A stretch of DNA of 10,409 nucleotides from Gallionella sp. UBA4737. Lineage in GTDB: Bacteria > Pseudomonadota > Gammaproteobacteria > Burkholderiales > Gallionellaceae. The position numbers and the translations under genes were made by a program. Of the stretch, positions 1 to 9,785 are shown piece after piece. The stretch spans positions 28,474-38,882 of the forward strand of contig DHIV01000032.1 of the NCBI GenBank assembly GCA_002403995.1, written 5' to 3'. Below the pieces are notes generated by a model. It saw nothing but the letters and a program-made list of their open reading frames with translations. It had not been told where the DNA came from and did not search any database. Numbering within the stretch: position 1 is the first letter of the stretch; every line of letters starts with the position of its first letter.

Positions 1-182
1 GATACACCGCGCAAGCGCGGCACTCGGGACGAACGGAAAATGTATCGAACCATAGTTTTCAGACTTGATCAGACCTTCCTTAATTTTTCGCCCGCATTGG
101 TAACTTGAAGCCCGGCCTTGATATTTAATCCGGTTAGCGGCACGATGCGGATATGAAGATATTATTTCTGCGGATTAGTTAG
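1..182. other. 5' flank without an assignable gene
   Basis: No recognisable gene is present. Frame +1 is open from base 1 to a TGA at 106-108 (35 codons) and could be the tail of an upstream gene, but the peptide is not one I recognise. On the minus strand an ATG at 53 opens a frame running off the window edge; it has no convincing ribosome-binding site. A perfect GC-rich inverted repeat, CCGCGC-AA-GCGCGG (7-20), has no following T-run and so is not a standard terminator. A promoter for the gene at 183 should lie here, but I see only weak matches (TTGGTA at 97-102 with GATATT at 120-125, 17-nt spacing, 4 of 6 each). Confidence 0.5.
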
Positions 183-695
183 ATGAATATGGATTTTATC
201 CGGGGGTTTCTGGACCGCATCATTCTGGTGATAGGTGTCGTCGCGGCTGGCTGCATCCCGAGCTTTATCGCGCAGTATCGGCAGCGCGTTGGCGGCCGGC
301 TCGATCAAGTGCTGCAGGACATAGCACCATTCCAGGCTGTCGCCAACCAATTCCACCATGGCAGTCTTCAGGAGCTCATTCAATATCACCTTGCCAGCGC
401 TGACTCGACTTTTCATAACGAAGGGACAGCCATACAGACCATGGTCGATTCTGCCGAACAATTAAGGCAGGCGCTCGAAGCGCTCAACACGGATTTGTTT
501 CATCAGCTGGTTTATCTGCTGACCAAGGCGGATCCGCTCATCACGCGCGCAACCTGGGAAATATTTTCGCCCTCCTTCAATTTGACTCCGGAAAGTGTCG
601 TGTTTGCGCTTATTGTCGGCTTTGTTATCTGGCTGGCGTTCCTCGCGGTATGGATGTTGTTCGATCGTCTTGCCAGGATACTGCTTGCCAGATAA
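183..695 (+). CDS. DUF2937 family membrane protein
   Basis: A 170-residue protein resembling the uncharacterised DUF2937 family of proteobacterial membrane proteins; its function is unknown. It has an N-terminal hydrophobic segment (about 12-31), a soluble middle part with the family-like pattern SFIAQYRQRVGGRLDQ (27-42) and PFQAV (49-53), then a mostly helical region, and a second hydrophobic segment (about 138-160) followed by a short basic tail. This predicts two membrane passes with a central soluble domain of about 100 residues. The ATG at 183 is preceded by a weak GGA about 9 nt upstream; an ATG two codons later is the alternative. The family assignment is from recalled sequence pattern. 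It appears to be transcribed alone, convergent with the N-acyltransferase gene that ends at 771. Confidence 0.75.
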   Translation: MNMDFIRGFLDRIILVIGVVAAGCIPSFIAQYRQRVGGRLDQVLQDIAPFQAVANQFHHGSLQELIQYHLASADSTFHNEGTAIQTMVDSAEQLRQALEALNTDLFHQLVYLLTKADPLITRATWEIFSPSFNLTPESVVFALIVGFVIWLAFLAVWMLFDRLARILLAR

Positions 696-700
696 GCGGC

Positions 701-723
701 GGAAAATGGAACAGCCATATTCC
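701..723. other. Imperfect hairpin after the DUF2937 gene
   Basis: GGAAAATGG (701-709) and CCATATTCC (715-723) form a 9-bp stem with one A/A mismatch around the 5-nt loop AACAG, starting 5 nt after the stop codon at 695. There is no T-run directly after it on either strand, so it is at best a weak or Rho-assisted transcript end between two convergent genes. It could also be chance. Confidence 0.3.
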
Positions 724-770
724 CAGCCCGCGTTTGTAAAAATAATAATTTGATCGCTTCCATGCCGTAA

Positions 771-1913
771 TCAGGGCTGGTGCTTGAACGGGCTTCGTTC
801 ATTGAGTTCATCCACATACTCCGATATCGCACTGGTCTCTTGTTGCAAATAATCTTCTACCGCACGCGCAAACTGGGGGTGCGCCAGCCAGTGCGCGGAC
901 CGTGTGGTCACCGGCAGGAAACCGCGCGCCAACTTGTGCTCGCCTTGGGCGCCGCCTTCGAATGTCTTGATGTTGCGCGCGATGCAAAACTCGATCGCCT
1001 GATAGTAGCAAGTCTCGAAATGCAAGCCGGGGTGAAATTCGAACGCGCCCCATGAGCGCCCGTACAACACATCCCCGGTCACGATATTCAGCGCGCTCGC
1101 AATCGGCCGGCCCTCACGGGTTGCGATGACCAGCAAAGTGTTGTTCGGCATCGCGGCCCCGATGCGCTGGAAAAAATCATCATTCAGCGCGGGTGGGGAA
1201 TTGTGCAGTTGCCGGGTATGCGCATAACACTCGGCAAAGAACGCCCACTGATCCACAGTGGCGATATCCCCGGTGACACATTGCAATTGTATCCCCGCCT
1301 CTTTCACCTTGCGCCGTTCCTGCTTGATGCGCTTGCGCTTGTCGCGGCTCAGTGCCGCCAGGAATTCGTCGAAATCGCGATAGCCCCGATTCTGCCAATG
1401 GAACTGCACATCCTGGCGCAGCATTATGCCCTGCGCTTGCATCTCCCTTGTGTCGGCTTCATCGGGAAACAGATAATGCAGTGAAGACACGCCCGTATCT
1501 TTGGCCAATTGAAGTGCAGAACTCAGCAGCAATGCGCGCAATTCATCCGCTTCCGGACACGCTGCCACCAGCAGCCGCTTTCCGGTGACCGGCGTGAAAG
1601 GCACCGCGCACACCAGCTTGGGGTAATAGCGCAGCCCATTGCGATGATAAGCATCGGCCCAGGCAAAATCGAACACATGCTCGCCATAGGAATTCATCTT
1701 CAGATATAGCGGCATCGCACCCAGCAATCGCGCGTCCCGCCACAGGGTGATGAATTGCGCCTGCCAGCCGAACTGCGCAGTGGCGCAGCCGCTCTCCTGC
1801 AGCGCATACAGGTAGGCATGGGAAAGGAAGGGATCCTTCCCAGCCAGCGCGTCCCAATCCGCCGCGCTAATATCCGCAAGGTTTTCGATTATTTTCAGCG
1901 TAGGCGCATTCAT
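771..1913 (-). CDS. FemAB-like (DUF482) predicted N-acyltransferase
   Basis: A 380-residue protein of the GNAT-fold 'FemAB-like' group (PF04339/DUF482, COG3146), often labelled a peptidoglycan biosynthesis or recognition protein; the true substrate is unknown. Family hallmarks are visible in order: PFLSHAYLYALQESG (28-42), SYGEHVFDFAWADAY (75-89), YYPKLVCAVPFTPVTGKRLL (96-115), FHWQNRGY (171-178), the basic stretch DKRKRIKQERRKV (191-203), LYGRSWG (283-289), LHFETCYYQAIEFCI (297-311), FEGGAQGEHKLARGFLP (318-334). The frame extends upstream to a TTG at 1970, but the ATG at 1913 fits the family N-terminus, and the longer version would run across the divergent promoter region. No strong Shine-Dalgarno is seen. 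No signal peptide or membrane segment, so it is probably cytoplasmic. Divergent from the methyltransferase gene. Confidence 0.88.
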   Translation of the reverse strand: MNAPTLKIIENLADISAADWDALAGKDPFLSHAYLYALQESGCATAQFGWQAQFITLWRDARLLGAMPLYLKMNSYGEHVFDFAWADAYHRNGLRYYPKLVCAVPFTPVTGKRLLVAACPEADELRALLLSSALQLAKDTGVSSLHYLFPDEADTREMQAQGIMLRQDVQFHWQNRGYRDFDEFLAALSRDKRKRIKQERRKVKEAGIQLQCVTGDIATVDQWAFFAECYAHTRQLHNSPPALNDDFFQRIGAAMPNNTLLVIATREGRPIASALNIVTGDVLYGRSWGAFEFHPGLHFETCYYQAIEFCIARNIKTFEGGAQGEHKLARGFLPVTTRSAHWLAHPQFARAVEDYLQQETSAISEYVDELNERSPFKHQP

Positions 1914-1936
1914 GAGGTTCTGACCAGTATCGGCAT

Positions 1937-1942
1937 ATTCTA
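1937..1942 (-). promoter_or_regulatory. Possible -10 box for the N-acyltransferase gene
   Basis: Read on the minus strand this is TAGAAT (5 of 6 to TATAAT), placing a start of transcription near 1930 and a leader of about 17 nt before the ATG at 1913. No good -35 box is seen at 16-18 nt, so the call rests on one hexamer. Confidence 0.3.
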
Positions 1943-1948
1943 ACTGCT

Positions 1949-1957
1949 TGCTACAAT
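1949..1957 (+). promoter_or_regulatory. Extended -10 promoter for the methyltransferase
   Basis: TGCTACAAT matches the extended -10 form TGn-TATAAT with one mismatch. The -35 position (about 1929-1934, ATCGGC) is poor, which is tolerated with a TGn extension. Transcription would start near 1964, leaving a 21-nt leader that contains the AGGA Shine-Dalgarno (1973-1976). The box lies 9 bp from the opposing -10 candidate at 1937-1942, so the two divergent genes probably compete for polymerase (inference). Confidence 0.5.
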
Positions 1958-1984
1958 GTGCCGCGAACAACCAGGAACATTTTC

Positions 1985-2596
1985 ATGAAACCCTATGCCG
2001 AATCCAGCGAAGTAAACAAAGTACCGATACTTGCCGTACTGAAGGAGATCTTTGCCGACCGCAAGCGGGTACTGGAGATCGCCAGCGGTACCGGCCAGCA
2101 TGCGGTGTACTTTGGCCGCGAGTTGCCTCATTTAACCTGGCAACCCAGCGAATTGGCGCAACACCTTGCCGGCATCCAGGCCTGGCTGGACGAAGCACAA
2201 CTGCCCAATGTGCTGTCGCCGCTGGCCATCGACGTGAACGACACGCACTGGCCGGTGGCAGCGGTGGACGCGATCTTCAACGCCAACACCGTGCATATCA
2301 TTTCGTGGCCGGAAGTCGAGCGCCTGTTTGCGCATATCGCGCGCGTCATCGAGCCGGGCGGATGTGTGTGCCTGTATGGGCCGTACAACTACAACGGAAA
2401 CTTCACTTCCGAAAGCAATGCCCGCTTCGACGCCTGGCTCAAGTCGCGCGACCCAAACAGCGGCGTGCGGGATTTCGAAGCGGTGAACCGGCTTGCCGCA
2501 TCTCATGGCCTGGAGTTGCTGCACGATATCGAAATGCCTTCCAACAACCGCATCCTGGTATGGCTGGCCAGGAAAAATAAATCCCTTGAGGCCTAA
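1985..2596 (+). CDS. DUF938 family SAM-dependent methyltransferase
   Basis: A 203-residue class I methyltransferase-fold protein of the DUF938 family (PF06080); the substrate is unknown. Visible elements: the SAM-binding glycine-rich motif VLEIASGTGQHAVYF (29-43), the family signature PHLTWQPSE (48-56), the acidic motif DVNDTHWPVAAVDAIF (83-98), IEPGGCVCLYGPYNYNG (122-138), SNARFDAWL (144-152), RDPNSGVRDFEAV (155-167), and the C-terminal EMPSNNRILVW (183-193). Length and motif order fit a full-length member. The ATG at 1985 is chosen because the family begins close to 'KPYAESSEVNK' and AGGA sits 8 nt upstream; an upstream in-frame start at 1958 would lie on the proposed -10 box. Transcribed alone; ends 45 bp before the shared terminator. 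Confidence 0.9.
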   Translation: MKPYAESSEVNKVPILAVLKEIFADRKRVLEIASGTGQHAVYFGRELPHLTWQPSELAQHLAGIQAWLDEAQLPNVLSPLAIDVNDTHWPVAAVDAIFNANTVHIISWPEVERLFAHIARVIEPGGCVCLYGPYNYNGNFTSESNARFDAWLKSRDPNSGVRDFEAVNRLAASHGLELLHDIEMPSNNRILVWLARKNKSLEA

Positions 2597-2640
2597 CGTT
2601 GTGGATCAGTTTTCGGAAGTTAATGCTCGGGCCTTCAAGT

Positions 2641-2666
2641 AAAAAAGCAGCCGAAGCTGCTTTTTT
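2641..2666. terminator. Bidirectional Rho-independent terminator
   Basis: A perfect 11-bp inverted repeat: AAAAAAGCAGC (2641-2651), a 4-base loop (2652-2655), GCTGCTTTTTT (2656-2666). It has an A-run before and a T-run after on both strands, so it can stop transcription from the methyltransferase gene (+) and from atpC (-), lying 44 nt after the former's stop and 21 nt after the latter's. In the atp-sense RNA the loop is UUCG closed by C-G, the extra-stable cUUCGg tetraloop; in the other direction it is CGAA. Confidence 0.93.
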
Positions 2667-2687
2667 GATATCACCTATGCTTGAGGA

Positions 2688-3116
2688 TCAGTGTCCGCTA
2701 CGTTTGCGCAGATGCTGGATAGCCGCCAGCTGTGCAATCGCTTCAGCCAATTCGGCTTGGGCCTGGGCATAATCGATATCGGAGCTGCGATTCTTCATTG
2801 CTTCCTCGGCATCCTGCTTGGCTTGCAGCGCACGCGCCTCATCCAGGTCGCCGCCGCGAATCGCGGTGTCGGCCAGAATGGTAACTACACCTGGCTGTAT
2901 CTCAAGCATACCGCCGGACACATAGATGAGCTCTTCCTGTTCCTGGTCCGGGCGCTTGATCCTGACCGATCCTGGTTTGATGCGTGTCATCAAAGCAGTA
3001 TGACGCGGATAGATACCCAACTCGCCCATCTCCCCGGGAACCACTACCATTTCTGCCAGCCCTGAGAAAATGGACGCTTCCGCGCTAACTACGTCGACAT
3101 GTACGGTCATTGCCAT
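2688..3116 (-). CDS. atpC: F1 ATP synthase epsilon subunit
   Basis: Epsilon subunit of the F1 central stalk; it turns with gamma and the c-ring and in many bacteria restrains ATP hydrolysis through its C-terminal helices. The 142-residue product is close to the E. coli length. The N-terminal beta-sandwich domain (about 1-86) includes [18 protein letters not shown] (11-28) and [13 protein letters not shown] (32-44); the two-helix C-terminal domain (about 90-140) carries LDEARA (91-96), matching the I/LDxxRA motif linked to ATP binding in epsilon, and [16 protein letters not shown] (115-130). The ATG at 3116 has AGGGG 5 nt upstream; a GTG at 3134 would overlap atpD and adds 6 residues not usual for the family. 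It starts 14 nt after atpD and is the last gene before the terminator. Confidence 0.97.
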   Translation of the reverse strand: MAMTVHVDVVSAEASIFSGLAEMVVVPGEMGELGIYPRHTALMTRIKPGSVRIKRPDQEQEELIYVSGGMLEIQPGVVTILADTAIRGGDLDEARALQAKQDAEEAMKNRSSDIDYAQAQAELAEAIAQLAAIQHLRKRSGH

Positions 3117-3130
3117 TTTTGCCCCTATCG

Positions 3131-4588
<1,458 letters not shown>

Positions 4589-4617
4589 TTAATATTTGTT
4601 GCCGCTATCTTTAAGTA

Positions 4618-5484
4618 TTAGCCAACCGCTGCTGCACCGCTCACGATTTCTGAAATCTCGCGGGTAATGGCGGCCTGGCGCGCCTTGTTGTATATCAGCT
4701 TGAGATCCGCGATCACGCTCTTCGCGTTATCCGATGCGGCCTTCATCGCTACCATCCGCGAACTCTGCTCGGAGGCCATATTCTCCACCACGGATTGGTA
4801 GACCAAAGATTCGATGTAGCGCACCAGCAGTTCATCGATCACCTGCTTGGCATCCGGTTCGTATATGTAGTCCCAGTTGCCTTCCGCGGTTCCAATCTGC
4901 TCGCCGCTCAGCGGCAGCAATTGCTCGATGCAAGGCTCCTGCTTCATGGTGTTTACGAAATGGTTGTAACTGATATGGATCGCATCGATCTCGCCTGCCG
5001 TATAGGCATCCAGCATCACCTTCACCGCGCCGATCAGTTTTTCTATGTGCGGCGTATCTCCCAGCCCGGTCATATGGGATTTAACCTTTGCGCCGATACG
5101 CGCCATGAAGCCAGTACCCTTGTTGCCGATAGGACAAACCAGGATGCCCTTGCCTTCACCTTCCCAGGTCTTCATCTGGTTCACGGCCAGGCGCAGCACA
5201 TTGGTATTCAGTCCCCCGCATAAACCTTTGTCCGAAGTCACCACGATCAGGCCAACGTTCTTGATCGCTTCGCGCTTCACCAGAAAGGCATGCTTATACT
5301 CAGGGTTGGCGCGCGACAGGTGCGCTGCAACAGCACGAATTTTTTCCGCATAGGGTCGGGCCGCGCGCATACGATCCTGTGCTTTACGCATCTTCGCTGC
5401 CGCGACCATTTCCATGGCGCGCGTGATCTTGCGTGTATTTTCTACACTCTTGATCTTTGTGCGTATCTCTTTACTGCCGGCCAT
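4618..5484 (-). CDS. atpG: F1 ATP synthase gamma subunit
   Basis: Gamma subunit, the rotating central shaft linking the c-ring to the alpha3/beta3 head. The 288-residue protein matches the E. coli length. The N-terminal coiled-coil helix starts [20 protein letters not shown] (1-20) and continues [17 protein letters not shown] (20-36); the conserved [12 protein letters not shown] (82-93) lies in the Rossmann-like middle domain; the C-terminal helix [17 protein letters not shown] (238-254) to [19 protein letters not shown] (266-284) completes the coiled coil. The ATG at 5484 has GGGG 6 nt upstream. It begins 13 nt after the atpA stop. Confidence 0.98.
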   Translation of the reverse strand: MAGSKEIRTKIKSVENTRKITRAMEMVAAAKMRKAQDRMRAARPYAEKIRAVAAHLSRANPEYKHAFLVKREAIKNVGLIVVTSDKGLCGGLNTNVLRLAVNQMKTWEGEGKGILVCPIGNKGTGFMARIGAKVKSHMTGLGDTPHIEKLIGAVKVMLDAYTAGEIDAIHISYNHFVNTMKQEPCIEQLLPLSGEQIGTAEGNWDYIYEPDAKQVIDELLVRYIESLVYQSVVENMASEQSSRMVAMKAASDNAKSVIADLKLIYNKARQAAITREISEIVSGAAAVG

Positions 5485-5497
5485 TTCTTACCCCGCC

Positions 5498-7039
5498 CTA
5501 GTAAACAGCTGTTGTTTTGAATTTCTCGATCGCCGCAGACAACAATTTTTCATTGTCGGCGGACAGGTCCTTGCTGGACTCGATCGCATCCAGCAAACTT
5601 TTATTGCTGGATTTCAGATGGGAGTGCAGCGCAGATTCGAACGCCAGCGCTTTAGCCACCGGCACGTCATCAAAATAACCCTTGTTGACCGAGAACAGCG
5701 TAACCGCCATTTCAGCAACCGACAACGGTGCGTATTGCAACTGCTTCATCAATTCGGTAACCATACGACCGCGCTCGAGTTGCTTGCGTGTCGCTTCGTC
5801 CAGGTCGGATGCAAACTGCGCGAAGGCCGCCAATTCACGGTATTGCGCCAATGCCAGACGCACGCCGCCACCCAGCTTCTTGATGACCTTGGTTTGCGCT
5901 GCGCCGCCCACGCGAGAAACCGAAATACCGGCGTTGATCGCGGGACGGATACCGGCATTGAACAAGTCCGCTTCCAAAAAGATCTGCCCGTCGGTGATGG
6001 AGATCACGTTGGTCGGCACGAATGCGGACACGTCGCCCGCTTGAGTCTCGATGATCGGCAATGCGGTCAGCGAACCGGTCTTGCCTTTGACTGCACCCTT
6101 GGTGAACGCCTCCACATAATCGGCATTCACGCGTGCTGCGCGCTCCAGCAAACGGGAGTGCAAATAAAACACATCGCCGGGATAAGCTTCACGGCCGGGC
6201 GGACGGCGCAGCAATAATGAGATTTGCCGGTATGCCCATGCTTGCTTGGTCAAATCGTCGTAAACGATCAGCGCGTCTTCGCCGCGATCGCGGAAATATT
6301 CGCCCATGGTGCAACCTGCATAAGGTGCGAGGAATTGCATCGCGGCAGAATCAGAAGCGGTTGCGACCACCACGATGGTGTACCCCAATGCGCCGTGCTC
6401 TTCCAGTTTGCGCACCACGTTGACGACGGTCGACGCTTTCTGGCCGATCGCAACGTAGACGCAGGTCATGTTCTGACCTTTTTGATTGATGATGGCATCC
6501 ACCGCAACGGCGGTCTTGCCGGTTTGACGGTCGCCAATGATCAATTCGCGCTGTCCGCGGCCCACCGGCACCATGGAGTCGATCGACTTCAAGCCGGTTT
6601 GCACGGGTTGGTCGACTGACTTGCGCGCGATCACACCCGGCGCGACTTTTTCAATCTTGTCGGACATCTTGGCGTTGATCGGACCTTTGCCATCAATCGG
6701 CTGACCCAGTGCGTTCACCACACGACCGCGCAATTCAGGACCAACCGGCACTTCCAGAATGCGTCCGGTACATTTGACCGTGTCGCCTTCGGTGATGTGT
6801 TCATATTCACCGAGCACCACCGCGCCGACGGAATCGCGCTCAAGGTTAAGCGCCAGACCGAAGGTATTGCCGGGAAACTCCAGCATTTCACCTTGCATCA
6901 CATCGGAAAGTCCGTGTACGCGGACGATACCATCGGTAACACTGACTACCGTACCCTCGGTACGTGCTTGCGTTAGCGCCTCGAAGTTTTCGATGCGATT
7001 ACGTATCAAATTGCTAATTTCGGAAGGATTGAGTTTCAT
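5498..7039 (-). CDS. atpA: F1 ATP synthase alpha subunit
   Basis: Alpha subunit, which binds nucleotide without catalysis and contributes the arginine finger to the beta active site. At 513 residues it equals the E. coli length. Visible: the beta-barrel start [19 protein letters not shown] (1-19), the P-loop GDRQTGKT (169-176, K175), [20 protein letters not shown] (276-295), [14 protein letters not shown] (343-356), and [14 protein letters not shown] (371-384) with arginine finger R376 at the same number as in E. coli. TKQAWAYRQ (264-272) has Trp where E. coli has Val, a variant I associate with betaproteobacteria. The ATG at 7039 has AGAGGT about 8 nt upstream. A 64-nt gap separates it from atpH. 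Confidence 0.98.
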   Translation of the reverse strand: MKLNPSEISNLIRNRIENFEALTQARTEGTVVSVTDGIVRVHGLSDVMQGEMLEFPGNTFGLALNLERDSVGAVVLGEYEHITEGDTVKCTGRILEVPVGPELRGRVVNALGQPIDGKGPINAKMSDKIEKVAPGVIARKSVDQPVQTGLKSIDSMVPVGRGQRELIIGDRQTGKTAVAVDAIINQKGQNMTCVYVAIGQKASTVVNVVRKLEEHGALGYTIVVVATASDSAAMQFLAPYAGCTMGEYFRDRGEDALIVYDDLTKQAWAYRQISLLLRRPPGREAYPGDVFYLHSRLLERAARVNADYVEAFTKGAVKGKTGSLTALPIIETQAGDVSAFVPTNVISITDGQIFLEADLFNAGIRPAINAGISVSRVGGAAQTKVIKKLGGGVRLALAQYRELAAFAQFASDLDEATRKQLERGRMVTELMKQLQYAPLSVAEMAVTLFSVNKGYFDDVPVAKALAFESALHSHLKSSNKSLLDAIESSKDLSADNEKLLSAAIEKFKTTAVY

Positions 7040-7055
7040 CTGTATTACCTCTTTG

Positions 7056-7073
7056 GATATATTTTTTTATATC
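7056..7073 (-). other. AT-rich hairpin in the atpH-atpA gap
   Basis: GATATA (7056-7061) and TATATC (7068-7073) are perfect inverted repeats around six T. In the atp mRNA this is a weak 6-bp stem with an A6 loop, just upstream of the atpA Shine-Dalgarno. It could be a ribonuclease cleavage site or an unstructured spacer; only the repeat itself is seen. Confidence 0.35.
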
Positions 7074-7103
7074 TGGTCTTTTATCAGGACGTTATGTCTG
7101 CCA

Positions 7104-7637
7104 TCAGGCCAGGGCGTTGGCCATTTCGTCAAGGCGGGTTCGCGCGGAACCATCGATTACCTTGTCTCCGGCGCGAATGACCACACCGCCCAGTAATTCT
7201 TTATTGACTTTACAGACCAGCTTTATTTCGCGGCCCATGCGCGCTTTCAGCGCACTTATGATTTTATCCTGTTGTGCGGCAGACAATTCGAACGCGGAGT
7301 CAACCACCACATTTACGGTTTTTTCCGCTTCAGCCCGCAACGCTTCGAAAATTGACACAATTTCCGGGAGTAAAAGCAAACGCTGGTTGTCTACCAGCAC
7401 TCGGACAAAGTTGCGCTGCTGAATTTTCGCCTGCCCGCCCATCAAACCATCCATCAGACTTTCGACTTTCGATTTGGCAACTCGCGGACTGGTGACTATT
7501 GCACGAACTTCCGGATAGCAGATCGCTTCGGCGAGCGGCAGCAGCATTTCAGACCAGCCTTTCAAATCTCCGAGCTTCTGCGCTTCATCGAATGCCGCCT
7601 GGGCATAGGGTCTGGCTGTGGTAAGGGCTTCAGCCAT
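7104..7637 (-). CDS. atpH: F1 ATP synthase delta subunit (OSCP)
   Basis: Delta subunit (the bacterial equivalent of mitochondrial OSCP), which ties the b-subunit stalk to the top of the alpha3/beta3 head. The 177-residue protein matches the E. coli length. The N-terminal helical domain begins with TTARPYAQAAFDEAQ (6-20) and includes KIQQRNFVRVLVDNQRLLLL (71-90); the C-terminal part carries VNKELLGGVVIRAGDKVIDG (144-163) and SARTRLDEM (164-172). The ATG at 7637 follows the atpF stop by only 2 nt (TAG-CC-ATG) and has no clear Shine-Dalgarno, which suggests translation by coupling to atpF. Confidence 0.97.
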   Translation of the reverse strand: MAEALTTARPYAQAAFDEAQKLGDLKGWSEMLLPLAEAICYPEVRAIVTSPRVAKSKVESLMDGLMGGQAKIQQRNFVRVLVDNQRLLLLPEIVSIFEALRAEAEKTVNVVVDSAFELSAAQQDKIISALKARMGREIKLVCKVNKELLGGVVIRAGDKVIDGSARTRLDEMANALA

Positions 7638-7639
7638 GG

Positions 7640-8113
7640 CTATTTGATTTCTGCAACGAGTTTATCGAGCAGATCATTGTGAGCCTTGGCATCTATTTCA
7701 CGGCCGAGGATTTTACTCGCGCCGGCCAGTGCAATTGCCGACACCTGCGTGCGCAGCTGCTCCTTGGCTCGAAACACTTCCTGATCTATCTCTGCCTTGG
7801 CTCCGGCGATAATGCGATCGCTTTCTGCCTTGGCTTGCACTTTGGCTGATTCGACAATTTCGCTGGCGCGCTTTTCGCCATTGTTAACGATTTCACCGAC
7901 CTTTTCCTTGGCCTCACGCAAAATTTCGGCAGACCGCTTGGCCGCCAATTCCAGATCATGCTTCGCCCGCTCCGCATCCGCCAAACCATCGGCGATTTGT
8001 TTTTTGCGTTGCTCAAGCGCAGCCATGATAGGGGTCCATACAAACTTCATACAGAACCACACAAACAGTGCGAACATGATCGTCTGAGCTAAAAGAGTCG
8101 CATTGATATTCAT
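7640..8113 (-). CDS. atpF: Fo ATP synthase b subunit
   Basis: b subunit of the peripheral stalk; two copies hold the F1 head still against the rotating ring. The 157-residue protein (E. coli 156) has one N-terminal membrane helix (about 5-26, [22 protein letters not shown]) and then a long charged coiled coil (about 30-140) with [20 protein letters not shown] (37-56) and [11 protein letters not shown] (131-141) near the delta-binding end. One b gene is present, not the b/b' pair of phototrophs. The ATG at 8113 is preceded by AAAGG about 9 nt upstream. Confidence 0.97.
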   Translation of the reverse strand: MNINATLLAQTIMFALFVWFCMKFVWTPIMAALEQRKKQIADGLADAERAKHDLELAAKRSAEILREAKEKVGEIVNNGEKRASEIVESAKVQAKAESDRIIAGAKAEIDQEVFRAKEQLRTQVSAIALAGASKILGREIDAKAHNDLLDKLVAEIK

Positions 8114-8156
8114 GCATGCTACCTTTCTTTAGTTATACGTTTTCGTCTGTGGAGAC

Positions 8157-8420
<264 letters not shown>

Positions 8421-8440
8421 TAAAGTTGATAAAACTGATC

Positions 8441-9316
<876 letters not shown>

Positions 9317-9784
9317 CTAAGTCTTAAAACTGCTCAAAATAAATCGGCCCGCCAGAAGTATCGCTTGACCCATCACAAAGCCGCCCAACAATGCGAGCGG
9401 CGATAACTTCAGCACTGCAATGCACAAGCAAAGCAGCACTACGACCACCAAAAACCTTTCGGCGGCGTAAAAATACATGAGCCGTAATTGATGATGTGCT
9501 TCATGGGCAGGATGCGAAGCGGCTCGGACCATCCTCCATGCCAACAATACCCCGTTGACTACGGAAATCCCACCACCGCTCAACACCGCTATCGCAAATT
9601 GCGGCGTGCCTTTTATGCTGTAAGCAATGCTTGCGCCAAACAGCGTAGCCACAATCTGCAACAGGATCACTTGGCGTGCTATCTTTTTTTCTTTGGCTTC
9701 AACATCCAAAAGCGCGGCGATGATAGCGGCGTTTTCAGGGGGTGTCAAACATTGTTGATACACATCACCGACCACTTTGCTCAA
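9317..9784 (-). CDS. atpI: ATP synthase assembly protein AtpI (TTG start)
   Basis: AtpI, a small membrane protein thought to help assemble the c-ring; not part of the finished enzyme. The 155-residue product has about four membrane segments (37-56, 62-84, 110-126, 129-149) after a soluble N-terminal stretch, and GGFVMGQAILLAGRF (134-148) near its end. There is no in-frame ATG before codon 85, so a non-ATG start is required. The TTG at 9784 is favoured because AAGGG lies 8-9 nt upstream, inside the last codons of parB; GTG at 9775 or 9763 are alternatives with poorer spacing. It starts 1 nt after the parB stop. Confidence 0.9.
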   Translation of the reverse strand: MSKVVGDVYQQCLTPPENAAIIAALLDVEAKEKKIARQVILLQIVATLFGASIAYSIKGTPQFAIAVLSGGGISVVNGVLLAWRMVRAASHPAHEAHHQLRLMYFYAAERFLVVVVLLCLCIAVLKLSPLALLGGFVMGQAILLAGRFILSSFKT

Positions 9785-9785
9785 G

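Noticed and set aside
162..461. Open frame of 99 codons on the minus strand within the DUF2937 gene
   Set aside because: It lies almost entirely opposite a gene with a recognisable family pattern and has no family likeness itself; similar antisense frames within the atp genes were rejected for the same reason.
723..780. CCAGCCC / GGGCTGG repeat between the convergent genes
   Set aside because: A 7-bp stem with a 44-nt loop, one arm overlapping the end of the acyltransferase gene, and no T-run; likely chance.
1914..1970. Longer N-terminus of the acyltransferase from TTG 1970
   Set aside because: The extra 19 residues do not look like the family start and their codons cover both proposed divergent promoters; ATG 1913 fits better.
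1249..2608. Two DnaA-box-like nonamers, TGATCCACA at 1249-1257 and its reverse complement at 2600-2608
   Set aside because: Each has a mismatch to TTATCCACA, they are 1.3 kb apart, one is in coding sequence, and there is no AT-rich unwinding region, so this is not an origin.
2585..2639. Imperfect inverted repeat CTTGAGGCC / GGCCTTCAAG before the terminator
   Set aside because: The stem has a bulge, a loop of over 35 nt and overlaps the methyltransferase stop codon; the strong terminator nearby explains transcript ends without it.
6282..6293. Perfect 12-bp palindrome CCGCGATCGCGG in atpA
   Set aside because: It encodes the conserved Phe-Arg-Asp-Arg-Gly segment and is explained by codon choice in GC-rich DNA; a palindrome without a spacer cannot form a useful RNA hairpin.
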